A stretch of 25,974 nucleotides of DNA from a virus. Both the position numbers and the translations under genes were made by a program. The notes under the pieces are model-generated. The model did not search any database. It was not told the origin of the DNA and saw only the letters and a program-made list of their open reading frames with translations. The stretch lies in IMG/VR virus record IMGVR_UViG_3300030333_007508, positions 1 through 25,974 of that record; one strand, written 5' to 3'. The stretch's first letter is position 1; each line of letters starts with the position of its first letter. Below are positions 17,323 to 23,452 of the stretch, one piece after another.

Positions 17323-17452
17323 TTCCGTTTCTACCAAAGATGGTATATACACCCCTCAGAAGGATGAAGTGTGGCACTCTGATGCTCGCTATAGGGAGCT
17401 AGAAAGGGAAGTATTCTATTTACCTAGACACCAAATACTGAGCGATAAATAA
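17174..17452 (+). CDS. Outer-membrane lipoprotein, candidate outer spanin (Rz1-like)
   Basis: From the ATG at 17174 the protein begins MNLSQKLKNLGALAIVMTLP and continues to a lipobox LTSC, so a lipid-modified cysteine is expected at residue 25 and a mature chain of about 68 aa. The residue after Cys is Gly, not Asp, which favours outer-membrane sorting. An in-frame ATG at 17141 would add 11 residues and is less typical for a signal peptide. It overlaps the coiled-coil gene (17068-17322) in a +1-shifted frame, the classic nested arrangement of spanin genes. No SD is obvious. The mature part has Ser/Lys-rich and then acidic segments, not the proline-rich region of lambda Rz1. Confidence 0.65.
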   Translation: MNLSQKLKNLGALAIVMTLPALTSCGSGSVSKMSNLNIYQPSTLRLKKNNSVSTKDGIYTPQKDEVWHSDARYRELEREVFYLPRHQILSDK

Positions 17453-17465
17453 TTCCATTTAGGGG

Positions 17466-17493
17466 TTGACAAAAATTTCCCACTCACTAAAAT
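17466..17493 (+). promoter_or_regulatory. Sigma70-like promoter of the outer-membrane protein gene, leaderless geometry
   Basis: A perfect TTGACA (17466-17471), a 16-bp spacer and TAAAAT (17488-17493) end 8 bp before the ATG at 17502. Transcription is expected to start at or within 1-2 bases of the start codon. It begins 13 bp after the stop of the lipoprotein gene. Confidence 0.65.
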
Positions 17494-17501
17494 ACATAAA
17501 T

Positions 17502-18191
17502 ATGAAGACACTACTGTTTAGTCTCGTAACACTGTTGGGCGTTACTCTTGGTAACGCAGGTATTAGCGCTGTAGATCTTGCAGAAAACATTTCTGTGGAT
17601 GCTAGCGTTTCTTACAGCAATCTTTCCACTAGTGGCGGCTTGGCTGTCAGGGAGGATTCTTTGGGTTACTCCGTGCTTCTTGGCACTTCGTTTGAAGGTG
17701 GGGTTGCTTCGGTTGGCGTTGATATCTACGATGCTGACGGAGGAACTGACACTGACCTTTCGATTTCTTGGGCGCGTCCAGTAACTATTCTGGGGCAATC
17801 TCTTGAAGCAGAGATTTATCTCCAACAAATCGAATCTTCTTACGGAGGTTGGGAGGAAGCTGGTCTTGGTCTGACCTATTCTAATGAATGGGCAGATGTA
17901 ACTGCTACTTTCTGGCATGAACTAGGGACTGATGCTTCTTATGGAGTTGAAATCACTGTTTCCCGTGACTTTACTGTTCCTGTAGAGAATCTTACCGTTA
18001 GTCCATTCGTTGCTGTAAATATTGCTAACGATTATAATGCAGTAGAGGTGGGGGTTTCTGCTGATTATGATTTCGGTAATAATCTTTCTGTAGGTGCAAA
18101 AGTTTCTTATAACCACAATGATGTAGATGGTTCTGCCTATGCTCTCGATAACGATTGGGTTGTAGGTGCAGGGTTTAACTACAAATTCTGA
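17502..18191 (+). CDS. Outer-membrane beta-barrel protein, moron-like
   Basis: From the ATG at 17502 the 229-aa protein has a clear Sec signal peptide (MKTLLFSLVTLLGVTLGNAG, cleavage near the NAGISA region). It is followed by alternating polar/hydrophobic strands with glycine and aromatic residues and a C-terminal NYKF, the terminal Phe recognised by the BAM machinery. This indicates a small barrel, perhaps 10-12 strands. I chose this ATG over the in-frame codon at 17466, which lies inside the promoter. The gene has its own promoter (17466-17493) and a strong terminator (18219-18246), so it is a self-contained unit between the spanin genes and the holin. That layout is typical of moron genes such as lom or bor of lambdoid phages, which alter the host surface. 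Possible jobs are superinfection exclusion or altered permeability. Confidence 0.78.
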   Translation: MKTLLFSLVTLLGVTLGNAGISAVDLAENISVDASVSYSNLSTSGGLAVREDSLGYSVLLGTSFEGGVASVGVDIYDADGGTDTDLSISWARPVTILGQSLEAEIYLQQIESSYGGWEEAGLGLTYSNEWADVTATFWHELGTDASYGVEITVSRDFTVPVENLTVSPFVAVNIANDYNAVEVGVSADYDFGNNLSVGAKVSYNHNDVDGSAYALDNDWVVGAGFNYKF

Positions 18192-18218
18192 TTGTAACCC
18201 CCAACAAATAATAAAAAA

Positions 18219-18246
18219 AGCCTCCCGAAAAAGGGAGGCTTTTTTT
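18219..18246 (+). terminator. Rho-independent terminator after the barrel gene
   Basis: AGCCTCCC (18219-18226), a six-base loop and GGGAGGCT (18233-18240) form a perfect 8-bp GC-rich stem followed by a run of T. The A-run before the stem means it could also work in the other direction, but no leftward gene needs it. Confidence 0.92.
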
Positions 18247-18253
18247 ATATTCG

Positions 18254-18262
18254 GTGTAAATA
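18254..18262 (+). promoter_or_regulatory. GTGTAAATA motif before the holin gene
   Basis: GTGTAAATA lies 7 bp before the ATG at 18270 and immediately after the barrel-gene terminator, exactly where the lysis operon needs a new promoter. No TTGACA-like box is present upstream at the right spacing. It is read as a T4-late-like promoter core; function is inferred. Confidence 0.45.
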
Positions 18263-18269
18263 AATAAAC

Positions 18270-18587
18270 ATGGAACCCGAAAAGTCTATTTTAAAGGAGT
18301 TTCTTAACGGAGGATGGTTAGTCCCGCTGGTGGGTGCTGCTGCGATGTTGGCTAGACTTTTGTCGGGTGACAATGAACTATCGTGTAAACAGCAATTAAA
18401 GAGAATATTAACAGCAGCTATTGCTGCGGGTGTAGCTTGGTTTATTTTAGAACAAACTGATGTGTCTTCCCTTACGAAAGCTATTACTTATGGTATCATT
18501 GGCGTGGTTAGTCCAGAGGTAATTAGTGGCATAGTCAAACTAGGGGAAAGGTTTGCTAAAAACCCAGAAAAATTTATTAAAAAATGA
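18270..18587 (+). CDS. Holin, superfamily III / LydA-like
   Basis: A 105-aa protein with hydrophobic segments at about 14-31 (GGWLVPLVGAAAMLARLL), 46-61 (ILTAAIAAGVAWFILE) and a weaker one at about 70-88, ending in a basic tail. The pattern, including GGWLVPLVGAAAMLAR and KQQLKRILTAAIAAG, fits the LydA-type holin family. It forms inner-membrane lesions that release the CHAP endolysin encoded at 19186. The gene follows the GTGTAAATA motif and overlaps the next gene by ATGA (18584-18587). Confidence 0.82.
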   Translation: MEPEKSILKEFLNGGWLVPLVGAAAMLARLLSGDNELSCKQQLKRILTAAIAAGVAWFILEQTDVSSLTKAITYGIIGVVSPEVISGIVKLGERFAKNPEKFIKK

Positions 18588-19189
18588 GACCCAAGTTCAT
18601 AGTTTATTGCCTAGCGGCAATTTGTTTAACGTTTGGCTGGAGAGGAACAACTCTTACAGAAGATATAAATAATACCCTAGCAGAAAATGCTCGCCAATCA
18701 GAATCCTCTATCATGGAGATCGGAATGTGCTTTGATTGGTATGGCGTGATTATCGTAGATTCTGTGATAAAAACTTCCCACGGTATTATATCTCCTAGTG
18801 AAATGGTTGAGGTTCTAGAGGAGGAAAGCGCAAATAAAGATGAATATCTAGAGGGATACAAGAAAGATATTACTCCCGATGAGACTGAGTATGCAGATTT
18901 TGTTTTTGAGCAAGAGAAGAAAATAAGTTCTTATGTTAGTAAGTTGATCGAGTGGGGAAATAAAGAAGACGTTAATAGCATTAAAGCTTCCATCCCTCAC
19001 ATGTATACAATGACCGATCCGACTATCGAGGCCATCAATAATATTATGGATACTAAGATGTATTATAATGAAAGAAAGTCTGAGGACTTATATTGCAGAA
19101 TAGATGAATACAGAAATTTTATGATTTTAACGGTTGTTCTTTCGATTGTAATGTCAGTGTGTGCATCATTTAGTAGGAGGTGTAGATGA
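18584..19189 (+). CDS. Two-TM protein with a periplasmic helical domain, lysis cassette
   Basis: A 201-aa protein with a hydrophobic N-terminus (FIVYCLAAICLTFGW, about 5-19), a ~155-residue acidic and largely helical middle, and a C-terminal TM segment (MILTVVLSIVMSVCASF, about 180-196) followed by arginines. The topology places the middle in the periplasm, like the four-helix sensor part of chemoreceptors, but without a cytoplasmic signalling domain. It is encoded between holin and endolysin with ATGA overlaps on both sides. A lysis-timing regulator (antiholin) is the natural guess, by analogy with T4 RI, whose periplasmic domain binds the holin. No family match confirms it. Confidence 0.7.
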   Translation: MRPKFIVYCLAAICLTFGWRGTTLTEDINNTLAENARQSESSIMEIGMCFDWYGVIIVDSVIKTSHGIISPSEMVEVLEEESANKDEYLEGYKKDITPDETEYADFVFEQEKKISSYVSKLIEWGNKEDVNSIKASIPHMYTMTDPTIEAINNIMDTKMYYNERKSEDLYCRIDEYRNFMILTVVLSIVMSVCASFSRRCR

Positions 19190-19806
19190 ATTTTAAAGGG
19201 AAAAAAGAAGTAGTTAAAGCTGTTCAAAAGCTTTTAGGAGTTTCTGCTGATGGGGCAGACGGTCCTGTGACATGGAATGCTATCTTAGCTAAACTATCTA
19301 CCAAGGAACCTGTTGTTTCTGGTAGCAGCATACCAGAAAAAATGGTCGCTCTCGCTAGGAGGGAAATAGGAGTCTCTGAGGTTGATGGTAGTAACTGTGG
19401 GCCAAGGGTCGATGAATATAAAGCTGCCACATGGTTAGATCCTGATAAGGGTTGGCCTTGGTGTGCTGCGTTTATATGTTGGCTAGTTAGGGAGTCAATA
19501 GAGGGAGAGACTGTTGCATTTAATCGCCCACAGACTGCTGGAGCTTGGGACTTTGAAAACTGGGCTAAAAAACAAGCTACTAATGGTGTAGAGTTGAGGA
19601 AACCTACAAACGAAGACATTAAAGCTGGTGACATAGTTGTTTTTAGTTTTTCCCATATTGGTTTAGCTGTAGCTGATGTAGATTCAAGTGGTTATGTTAA
19701 AACTATTGAGGGTAATACTAATGGGGCGGGTAGTAGAGAGGGTGGCTCAGTCCTAGAAAAGAACAGGCACGTTTCTAAAATAAGAAGTAGGATACGAATT
19801 CTGTAA
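19186..19806 (+). CDS. Endolysin: peptidoglycan-binding segment plus CHAP amidase/peptidase
   Basis: Residues 3-38 (VVKAVQKLLGVSADGADGPVTW) look like a peptidoglycan-binding domain of the PGBD type. Residues 50-200 are a CHAP domain of the TIGR02594-like kind. The nucleophile is C93 in GWPWCAAFICWL, the general base H157 in FSFSHIGLAV, and E175/N177 in TIEGNTN completes the site. It cleaves peptidoglycan once the holin lets it through; no signal peptide is present. This gene has the best SD in the window, AGGAGGTG just before the ATG, and overlaps the previous stop by ATGA. High-level translation is therefore expected. Confidence 0.92.
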   Translation: MNFKGKKEVVKAVQKLLGVSADGADGPVTWNAILAKLSTKEPVVSGSSIPEKMVALARREIGVSEVDGSNCGPRVDEYKAATWLDPDKGWPWCAAFICWLVRESIEGETVAFNRPQTAGAWDFENWAKKQATNGVELRKPTNEDIKAGDIVVFSFSHIGLAVADVDSSGYVKTIEGNTNGAGSREGGSVLEKNRHVSKIRSRIRIL

Positions 19807-19813
19807 TTTTTTG

Positions 19814-19841
19814 TTGACACTAGAGGTCGTATCTCTATTAT
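19814..19841 (+). promoter_or_regulatory. Sigma70-like promoter of the MazG-PPase operon, leaderless geometry
   Basis: A perfect TTGACA (19814-19819), a 16-bp spacer and TATTAT (19836-19841) end 8 bp before the ATG at 19850. The layout is identical to the promoter at 17466-17493. It begins 7 bp after the endolysin stop. Confidence 0.65.
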
Positions 19842-19849
19842 TGGTTTTG

Positions 19850-20353
19850 ATGAAAGACAAAGCGATCAAAATCCGCAAAAAAGATCTCTATGAATATATC
19901 ATTGGGGAAGCTGGTTATCATCCCATTGAGGTGGCTCTTGATGAAAATTACTTATTCAATGAACGGTATGAAATTTTTGATGCCTTCATTTATGACTGTG
20001 CTTTAAAAAAGAAAATTGTTCAAGGTGTTGATTATATTAACTTTGTTAAAGAAGTAGACAAATTGAGACAAATGAAATTGAGCGGCAAGGACATCAGTAA
20101 AAGAGAGACTATTTCCATGTGCATAGAGTTATATGAGATCGCTCCTAAAACTGTTTTAATTGATGACAGTTCAGTATTAGATCTTCCTGATCTCCCTACG
20201 CCAAACGCCCAAAAAATCAAAGAAGTATTTGGTCTAGAAGATATAGATACTTCGAAGTTTGCTGATTTTAAAATGACTGAAGAGGATCATGCTTTACAAG
20301 AATACGAAAAACAAAAAAAAGAACTATTCGAAGGGCTTGAAGAAAATGAGTAA
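19850..20353 (+). CDS. Hypothetical protein, first gene of the MazG-PPase operon
   Basis: From the ATG at 19850 the product is 167 aa (MKDKAIKIRKKDLYEYI), mostly helical with many Lys/Glu, and it ends in an acidic coiled-coil-like tail (EEDHALQEYEKQKKELFEG). It is not recognised. An upstream in-frame codon at 19811 would put the start inside the promoter and is rejected. Its 3' end overlaps the MazG start by 8 bp, so translation is probably coupled with the nucleotide-pool genes that follow. The helical, charged character would suit a protein-protein interaction role; this is inference. Confidence 0.72.
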   Translation: MKDKAIKIRKKDLYEYIIGEAGYHPIEVALDENYLFNERYEIFDAFIYDCALKKKIVQGVDYINFVKEVDKLRQMKLSGKDISKRETISMCIELYEIAPKTVLIDDSSVLDLPDLPTPNAQKIKEVFGLEDIDTSKFADFKMTEEDHALQEYEKQKKELFEGLEENE

Positions 20354-20714
20354 ATTTTTAGAATTAGAAAGCAACGTAATCCGTTGGGCGCAAGAACGAG
20401 GCATCTTTGATAGGGGGGATGCCTTGGCTCAGTTAGACAAGACAGAGGAAGAGCTTGACGAAACAATCAATGCTGTAAAAGCTTTGGAGAACTGGGAGTG
20501 GGCAATTCAGGCTGACCCAAAAAATGTTAACCCCGAAACAATAAAGTCTTTGAAGAACGAGGTCGCTGATGGCATTGGTGATATGCTGGTGACGATCATT
20601 ATCGCGGCTGAAATGCTTAATCTTCAGATTCTTGATTGTTTACAGTTAGCTTACGATGAGATCAAAGACAGAACAGGTAAAATGGTTGATGGCCAATTCG
20701 TTAAAGACAAATGA
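20346..20714 (+). CDS. MazG-type nucleoside triphosphate pyrophosphohydrolase
   Basis: A 122-aa all-alpha NTP pyrophosphatase. The metal-binding residues are visible as EExxxE (E35, E36, E39 in KTEEELDET) and ExxD (E72, D75, with D79 nearby, in NEVADGIGD). The ending RTGKMVDGQFVKDK is typical of phage MazG proteins. The enzyme converts (d)NTP to (d)NMP and pyrophosphate. Phage MazG proteins have been linked to nucleotide recycling or to dampening ppGpp. The ATG at 20346 overlaps the upstream gene by 8 bp. Its partner gene two ORFs downstream encodes pyrophosphatase, which would remove the pyrophosphate product. Confidence 0.88.
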   Translation: MSKFLELESNVIRWAQERGIFDRGDALAQLDKTEEELDETINAVKALENWEWAIQADPKNVNPETIKSLKNEVADGIGDMLVTIIIAAEMLNLQILDCLQLAYDEIKDRTGKMVDGQFVKDK

Positions 20715-20851
20715 AAAAGAAATCAGGAAGTTCCTACGAGGAAAAGAAAAAAAAGAGTTATAAAGGATTTAATTCTAGAAAAAAAACTTCTTTCAACAAG
20801 AATAGTAAACACTATAAGAAGAAGTATAGGGGCCAAGGTAAAATTAAGTGA
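20711..20851 (+). CDS. 46-aa lysine-rich basic peptide between MazG and PPase
   Basis: A short frame with ATGA overlap to the MazG stop (20711-20714) and GTGA overlap to the PPase start (20848-20851), so it sits exactly in the coupled chain. It contains 17 Lys and 2 Arg in 46 residues with only 2 Glu, plus several Tyr and Ser, and is likely disordered and nucleic-acid binding. It begins MKKKSGSSYEEKKKKSYK. No family is recognised. The double overlap is the main support for it being a real gene. Confidence 0.65.
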   Translation: MKKKSGSSYEEKKKKSYKGFNSRKKTSFNKNSKHYKKKYRGQGKIK

Positions 20852-21375
20852 ACCTAGTTAATGACATTCCTATTACCGTTGACGATTTCGAGCATGTAAG
20901 CTGCATCGTAGAAATCCCTAAGGATACTAATACAAAATACGAATACAACGAAAGATTAAATATCTTTGAGTTAGATAGGTGTTTAGTATCCTCTTTACAA
21001 TACCCAATAAACTACGGCTTCATTACTCAAACCTTAGCGTTAGATAATGATCCTTTAGATGTTCTGATTTTCAATCATGATCCCATCGACAGGGCTAGTC
21101 TAGTCAGGTGTAGGGTGATGGGTGTGTTGGGTTTCGAAGATGGCGGTAAGATAGACAACAAGGTCATTGCCGTTCCCCATTGGTCTCCTCAAGAAAAATA
21201 TTCTAAACTTGGCGACATCGAATCCTCACACCTAAAAATATTTAGGCAGTTTTTTAAAATATATAAAATAGATCGCAACTCAGAAACTAAAGTGGGAGAG
21301 TGGAGATGCGCTAATACTGCTTTAAAAACAGTAAAAGAGTCACATCGTAGATGGGTAAACGGAGCTTGGAATTAA
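20848..21375 (+). CDS. ppa: Inorganic pyrophosphatase, family I
   Basis: A 175-aa soluble pyrophosphatase. Essentially every active-site residue of E. coli Ppa has a counterpart: E22, K30, E32, R44, Y52, Y56, the signature DNDPLDV with D66/D68/D71, then D98, D103, K105 and Y139-K140. It hydrolyses pyrophosphate to two phosphates with Mg2+. The start is GTG at 20848, overlapping the stop of the basic peptide. Phages rarely carry this enzyme. Beside MazG it would pull NTP hydrolysis forward, and it would also help DNA synthesis by removing pyrophosphate. Confidence 0.93.
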   Translation: MNLVNDIPITVDDFEHVSCIVEIPKDTNTKYEYNERLNIFELDRCLVSSLQYPINYGFITQTLALDNDPLDVLIFNHDPIDRASLVRCRVMGVLGFEDGGKIDNKVIAVPHWSPQEKYSKLGDIESSHLKIFRQFFKIYKIDRNSETKVGEWRCANTALKTVKESHRRWVNGAWN

Positions 21376-21383
21376 AAATTATG

Positions 21384-21411
21384 TTGAAATCCTATAAAAA
21401 GTGTAAATAAT
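21384..21411 (+). promoter_or_regulatory. Promoter region before the small membrane protein
   Basis: Two readings overlap. TTGAAA (21384-21389), a 16-bp spacer and AATAAT (21406-21411) form a sigma70-like promoter. GTGTAAATA (21401-21409) is a copy of the recurring motif. Here the ATG at 21432 is about 20 bp further on, so unlike the other sites a short leader would exist. Confidence 0.4.
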
Positions 21412-21431
21412 AGTAACAACAAATAAATATC

Positions 21432-21620
21432 ATGGATGTCATTTTACAATTATTTCAGGATAACCCTTGGTTTGGCGTAGTAGCAGCGGCTATCGCTTTT
21501 GCTTCTGCCATTACTGCTGCTACCCCTACCCCTAAAAAGGGTAGCTTTTGGGCTAAGGTTTATGGGATTATCGACTGGGCTGCTCTGAACATTGGAAAAG
21601 CCAAAGATAAAGGAGAATAA
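21432..21620 (+). CDS. Small membrane protein, 62 aa
   Basis: One hydrophobic segment (about 13-29, WFGVVAAAIAFASAITAAT) is followed by PTPKKGSFWAKVYGIIDWAALNIGKAKDK. Short proteins of this shape are common in marine and enteric phage genomes, often near lysis genes, without a proven role. It stands alone between a promoter region and a terminator. A holin-like or membrane-associated late function is possible. Confidence 0.75.
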   Translation: MDVILQLFQDNPWFGVVAAAIAFASAITAATPTPKKGSFWAKVYGIIDWAALNIGKAKDKGE

Positions 21621-21640
21621 GTTACTTAATTTTTCATAAA

Positions 21641-21671
21641 AACCTCCGTCCCCTGTGGTCGGGGGTTTTTT
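21641..21671 (+). terminator. Rho-independent terminator after the small membrane protein
   Basis: AACCTCCG (21641-21648) pairs with CGGGGGTT (21660-21667), including one T-G wobble, around an 11-base loop. A T-run to 21671 follows. The next promoter's -35 starts two bases later, at 21673. Confidence 0.8.
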
Positions 21672-21672
21672 C

Positions 21673-21700
21673 TTGCAATAGGGAACCCAATAGATATAAT
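21673..21700 (+). promoter_or_regulatory. Sigma70-like promoter of the PD-(D/E)XK-like gene, near-leaderless
   Basis: TTGCAA (21673-21678), a 16-bp spacer and a perfect TATAAT (21695-21700) end 6 bp before the ATG at 21707, or 9 bp before the tandem ATG at 21710. It follows a terminator directly. Confidence 0.6.
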
Positions 21701-21706
21701 AAGCGT

Positions 21707-22240
21707 ATGATGTCAGATAAGGCACGGGGCTTGTCAGGCTCTAAGCATGTAGCCCACACTCAGAAACTAATGGATGAGTCTACTGAAAGGTATCAACATT
21801 CATGCCTTTCTGCTACGTTGAGCATAAAAAAAGCTACAAAAAAACAAGACATAGGCCATGTTGACTTTGTAGTAGAGGGTGAGACAGTAGATTTAAAAGG
21901 ATTAAAAAACTCTACCCGAGAAGGTAAGATCCTTCTGGAATTTCTAAATGTCGCTGGCAAGACAGGTTGGTGCAATGAAAACGGAACTCCCTTATGGATA
22001 GCCTTTGATTTCGGGGCTTTCTTTCTACATGTTAAAAATATTGATTTGTATAACCTAGCAAAAGAAAAATGTAATTTACGTGATACAGTTGGTCGAGTTG
22101 ACTCCTGTCTATATAAAGGTTATCGCCGTAAAGGGAGAAAAGATTTAATGTCTATGGTAACTCTTAAAGATGTTTTAGAAAATTGCGAACATTGGTTTTT
22201 ACCATACGCAAAATATCAAATACCTATTGAAGAACTTTAA
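21707..22240 (+). CDS. PD-(D/E)XK-like nuclease-fold phage protein
   Basis: A 177-aa protein. The segment IGHVDFVVEGETVDLKGLK has D53 and then D62-x-K64 on consecutive strands, the arrangement of a PD-(D/E)XK active site. The following LLEFLNVAGKTGW (E78) and LWIAFDFG strands fit the rest of the core. Related small phage proteins with a VDxKG motif occur in many tailed phages and are of unknown function. A role in recombination, packaging or host-DNA breakdown is possible. There are two tandem ATG codons; the second (21710) would place the start nearer the predicted transcription start. No signal peptide or TM is present. Confidence 0.55.
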   Translation: MMSDKARGLSGSKHVAHTQKLMDESTERYQHSCLSATLSIKKATKKQDIGHVDFVVEGETVDLKGLKNSTREGKILLEFLNVAGKTGWCNENGTPLWIAFDFGAFFLHVKNIDLYNLAKEKCNLRDTVGRVDSCLYKGYRRKGRKDLMSMVTLKDVLENCEHWFLPYAKYQIPIEEL

Positions 22241-22241
22241 G

Positions 22242-22249
22242 TGTAAGAA
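22242..22249 (+). promoter_or_regulatory. GTGTAAGAA-like motif before 22255
   Basis: GTGTAAGAA (22241-22249) lies 5 bp before the ATG at 22255 and directly behind the stop of the upstream gene. It is a variant of the motif before 16132(-) (GTGTAAAGA, also 5 bp). Weak evidence by itself. Confidence 0.3.
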
Positions 22250-22254
22250 AAAGT

Positions 22255-22503
22255 ATGTCTAGTCCTCAACAATTACTCATGGAGCAAAACGGAGTCCCAG
22301 GTGGTCAATACGTTATAGATGATGGCACACTTGTTACGGGGGAGTGGTTTGCTGTTCAAGCGATTGAAGCTACAACTATAGAGGGGCTTACTACTTGCAA
22401 TATCAGCGATATTTCAGGTTGTGTTATCCCTGCTGGATCTACAATTTTTGGTAATTTTACTGTGGTTAACTGCTCTGGTAAAGCTATTCTTTATAATGTA
22501 TAA
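22255..22503 (+). CDS. Small beta-rich hypothetical protein, 82 aa
   Basis: This protein is not recognised by family. After a polar N-terminus (MSSPQQLLMEQNGVPGGQYV) it is beta-rich, ending IPAGSTIFGNFTVVNCSGKAILYNV. That ending resembles short phage proteins placed next to fibre or decoration genes. Three cysteines (in TCNISD, SGCVIP and NCSG) are noticeable for such a short protein. Its stop overlaps the start of the adhesin paralogue (TAATG at 22501-22505), so it is likely a co-translated structural partner of that protein. Confidence 0.65.
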   Translation: MSSPQQLLMEQNGVPGGQYVIDDGTLVTGEWFAVQAIEATTIEGLTTCNISDISGCVIPAGSTIFGNFTVVNCSGKAILYNV

Positions 22504-23405
22504 TGCTTAAGCTAGGGCAAAACTTAGGGACTCACGCCACACCTAAAGCGGGATTCCCTTTAGACGAGATTTCTGTAGCTCCTCAGGGTGCATGGGGGTT
22601 AAGAAGATTATCTTCTTCTTATACTGGCCCCGCCCTTATTTCCAACAGCACTAGTGGTTACACCGCTACCATTTATTTTGACTCTAACGGTGAAGTAAGT
22701 TTAAATAGTCCTACAAGCCAAGCTGATTACCCAACATTGAAAGACTGGGCTTTTAACGAGGGGGATGGGAATCTTTGGGTCAGCACTTGGTATGATCAGT
22801 CAGGTGGAACGGCTCGTAATGCGACTCAGACTATCGCAGGTGACATGCCGATGCTTGTTAATGCAGGAGTTTTGGTAAAACAAGGGAGCCTTCTCTTTGC
22901 TGATGATTATTTTAAGGTTTTAAATTATGCATTCCCTAACCCTAATGATAGCTGCACTATTTTAGCTGTCGCTCGCCCCACAAATTCAGACGCAATGGGA
23001 ATCGTTACGGACATCGAGAATTTCAACGATGGGGTGGAATTAATTTATGCTAGCAATAGCTGGGATTGGCGTATTAAAAATACAGATTTAAATAATAACC
23101 CAATAGATCCAAACATAAATGGTAAAGTCCAATTAGCCATTGCCCTCTACGATACAAGCTTAGGTTCCAATCAATCAAAACTTTTTGTTAATGGCACAGT
23201 AGTATCCAAGGATTGCACAGAAGACAAACATGTGGCTAGCACCGATAGGTTCAGAATCGGAGCCAGAATAACGACAAGCAATCAAATGGATGGCAATATC
23301 TCTGAAGCTATGATTTGGGACTCAGCTTTATCTGATTCCAATATCCAAAAACTTCAGAATAATATCTTTATTCACTACTCCATTCCCAAAGGTTCCGCAG
23401 GTTAA
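22503..23405 (+). CDS. LamG / arabinofuranosidase-B-like adhesin, paralogue of 1531-2505
   Basis: A 300-aa protein sharing a series of landmarks with the protein at 1531-2505: WGLRRLSSSYTGPAL (31-45), WYDQSGG (96-102), ENFNDGVELIY (172-182) and EDKHVASTDRFRIGAR (240-255). The same order and spacing point to common descent. The fold is the jelly-roll of glycan-binding phage structural proteins. An extra N-terminal ~25 residues replace the Pro-rich start of the other copy. It is translated with the small protein 22255-22503. It probably is a second virion adhesin or head/tail decoration. It lies on the strand opposite to the main tail operon, so it may be expressed at another time. Confidence 0.75.
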   Translation: MLKLGQNLGTHATPKAGFPLDEISVAPQGAWGLRRLSSSYTGPALISNSTSGYTATIYFDSNGEVSLNSPTSQADYPTLKDWAFNEGDGNLWVSTWYDQSGGTARNATQTIAGDMPMLVNAGVLVKQGSLLFADDYFKVLNYAFPNPNDSCTILAVARPTNSDAMGIVTDIENFNDGVELIYASNSWDWRIKNTDLNNNPIDPNINGKVQLAIALYDTSLGSNQSKLFVNGTVVSKDCTEDKHVASTDRFRIGARITTSNQMDGNISEAMIWDSALSDSNIQKLQNNIFIHYSIPKGSAG

Positions 23406-23413
23406 ATTTCTCC

Positions 23414-23441
23414 TTGACTTTTTTGCGCGTCAGTAGATAAT
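23414..23441 (+). promoter_or_regulatory. Sigma70-like promoter of the tRNA-bearing operon, short leader
   Basis: TTGACT (23414-23419), a 16-bp spacer and GATAAT (23436-23441) end 11 bp before the ATG at 23453. The leader would be about 4-5 bases at most. It starts 8 bp after the adhesin stop. Confidence 0.6.
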
Positions 23442-23452
23442 GTCTACCGACT

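Noticed and set aside
17511-17918. 135-codon open frame on the minus strand
   Set aside because: Antisense to the barrel gene, whose signal peptide, promoter and terminator are convincing.
19224-19634. 136-codon open frame on the minus strand
   Set aside because: Antisense to the endolysin, which has catalytic residues and a strong SD.
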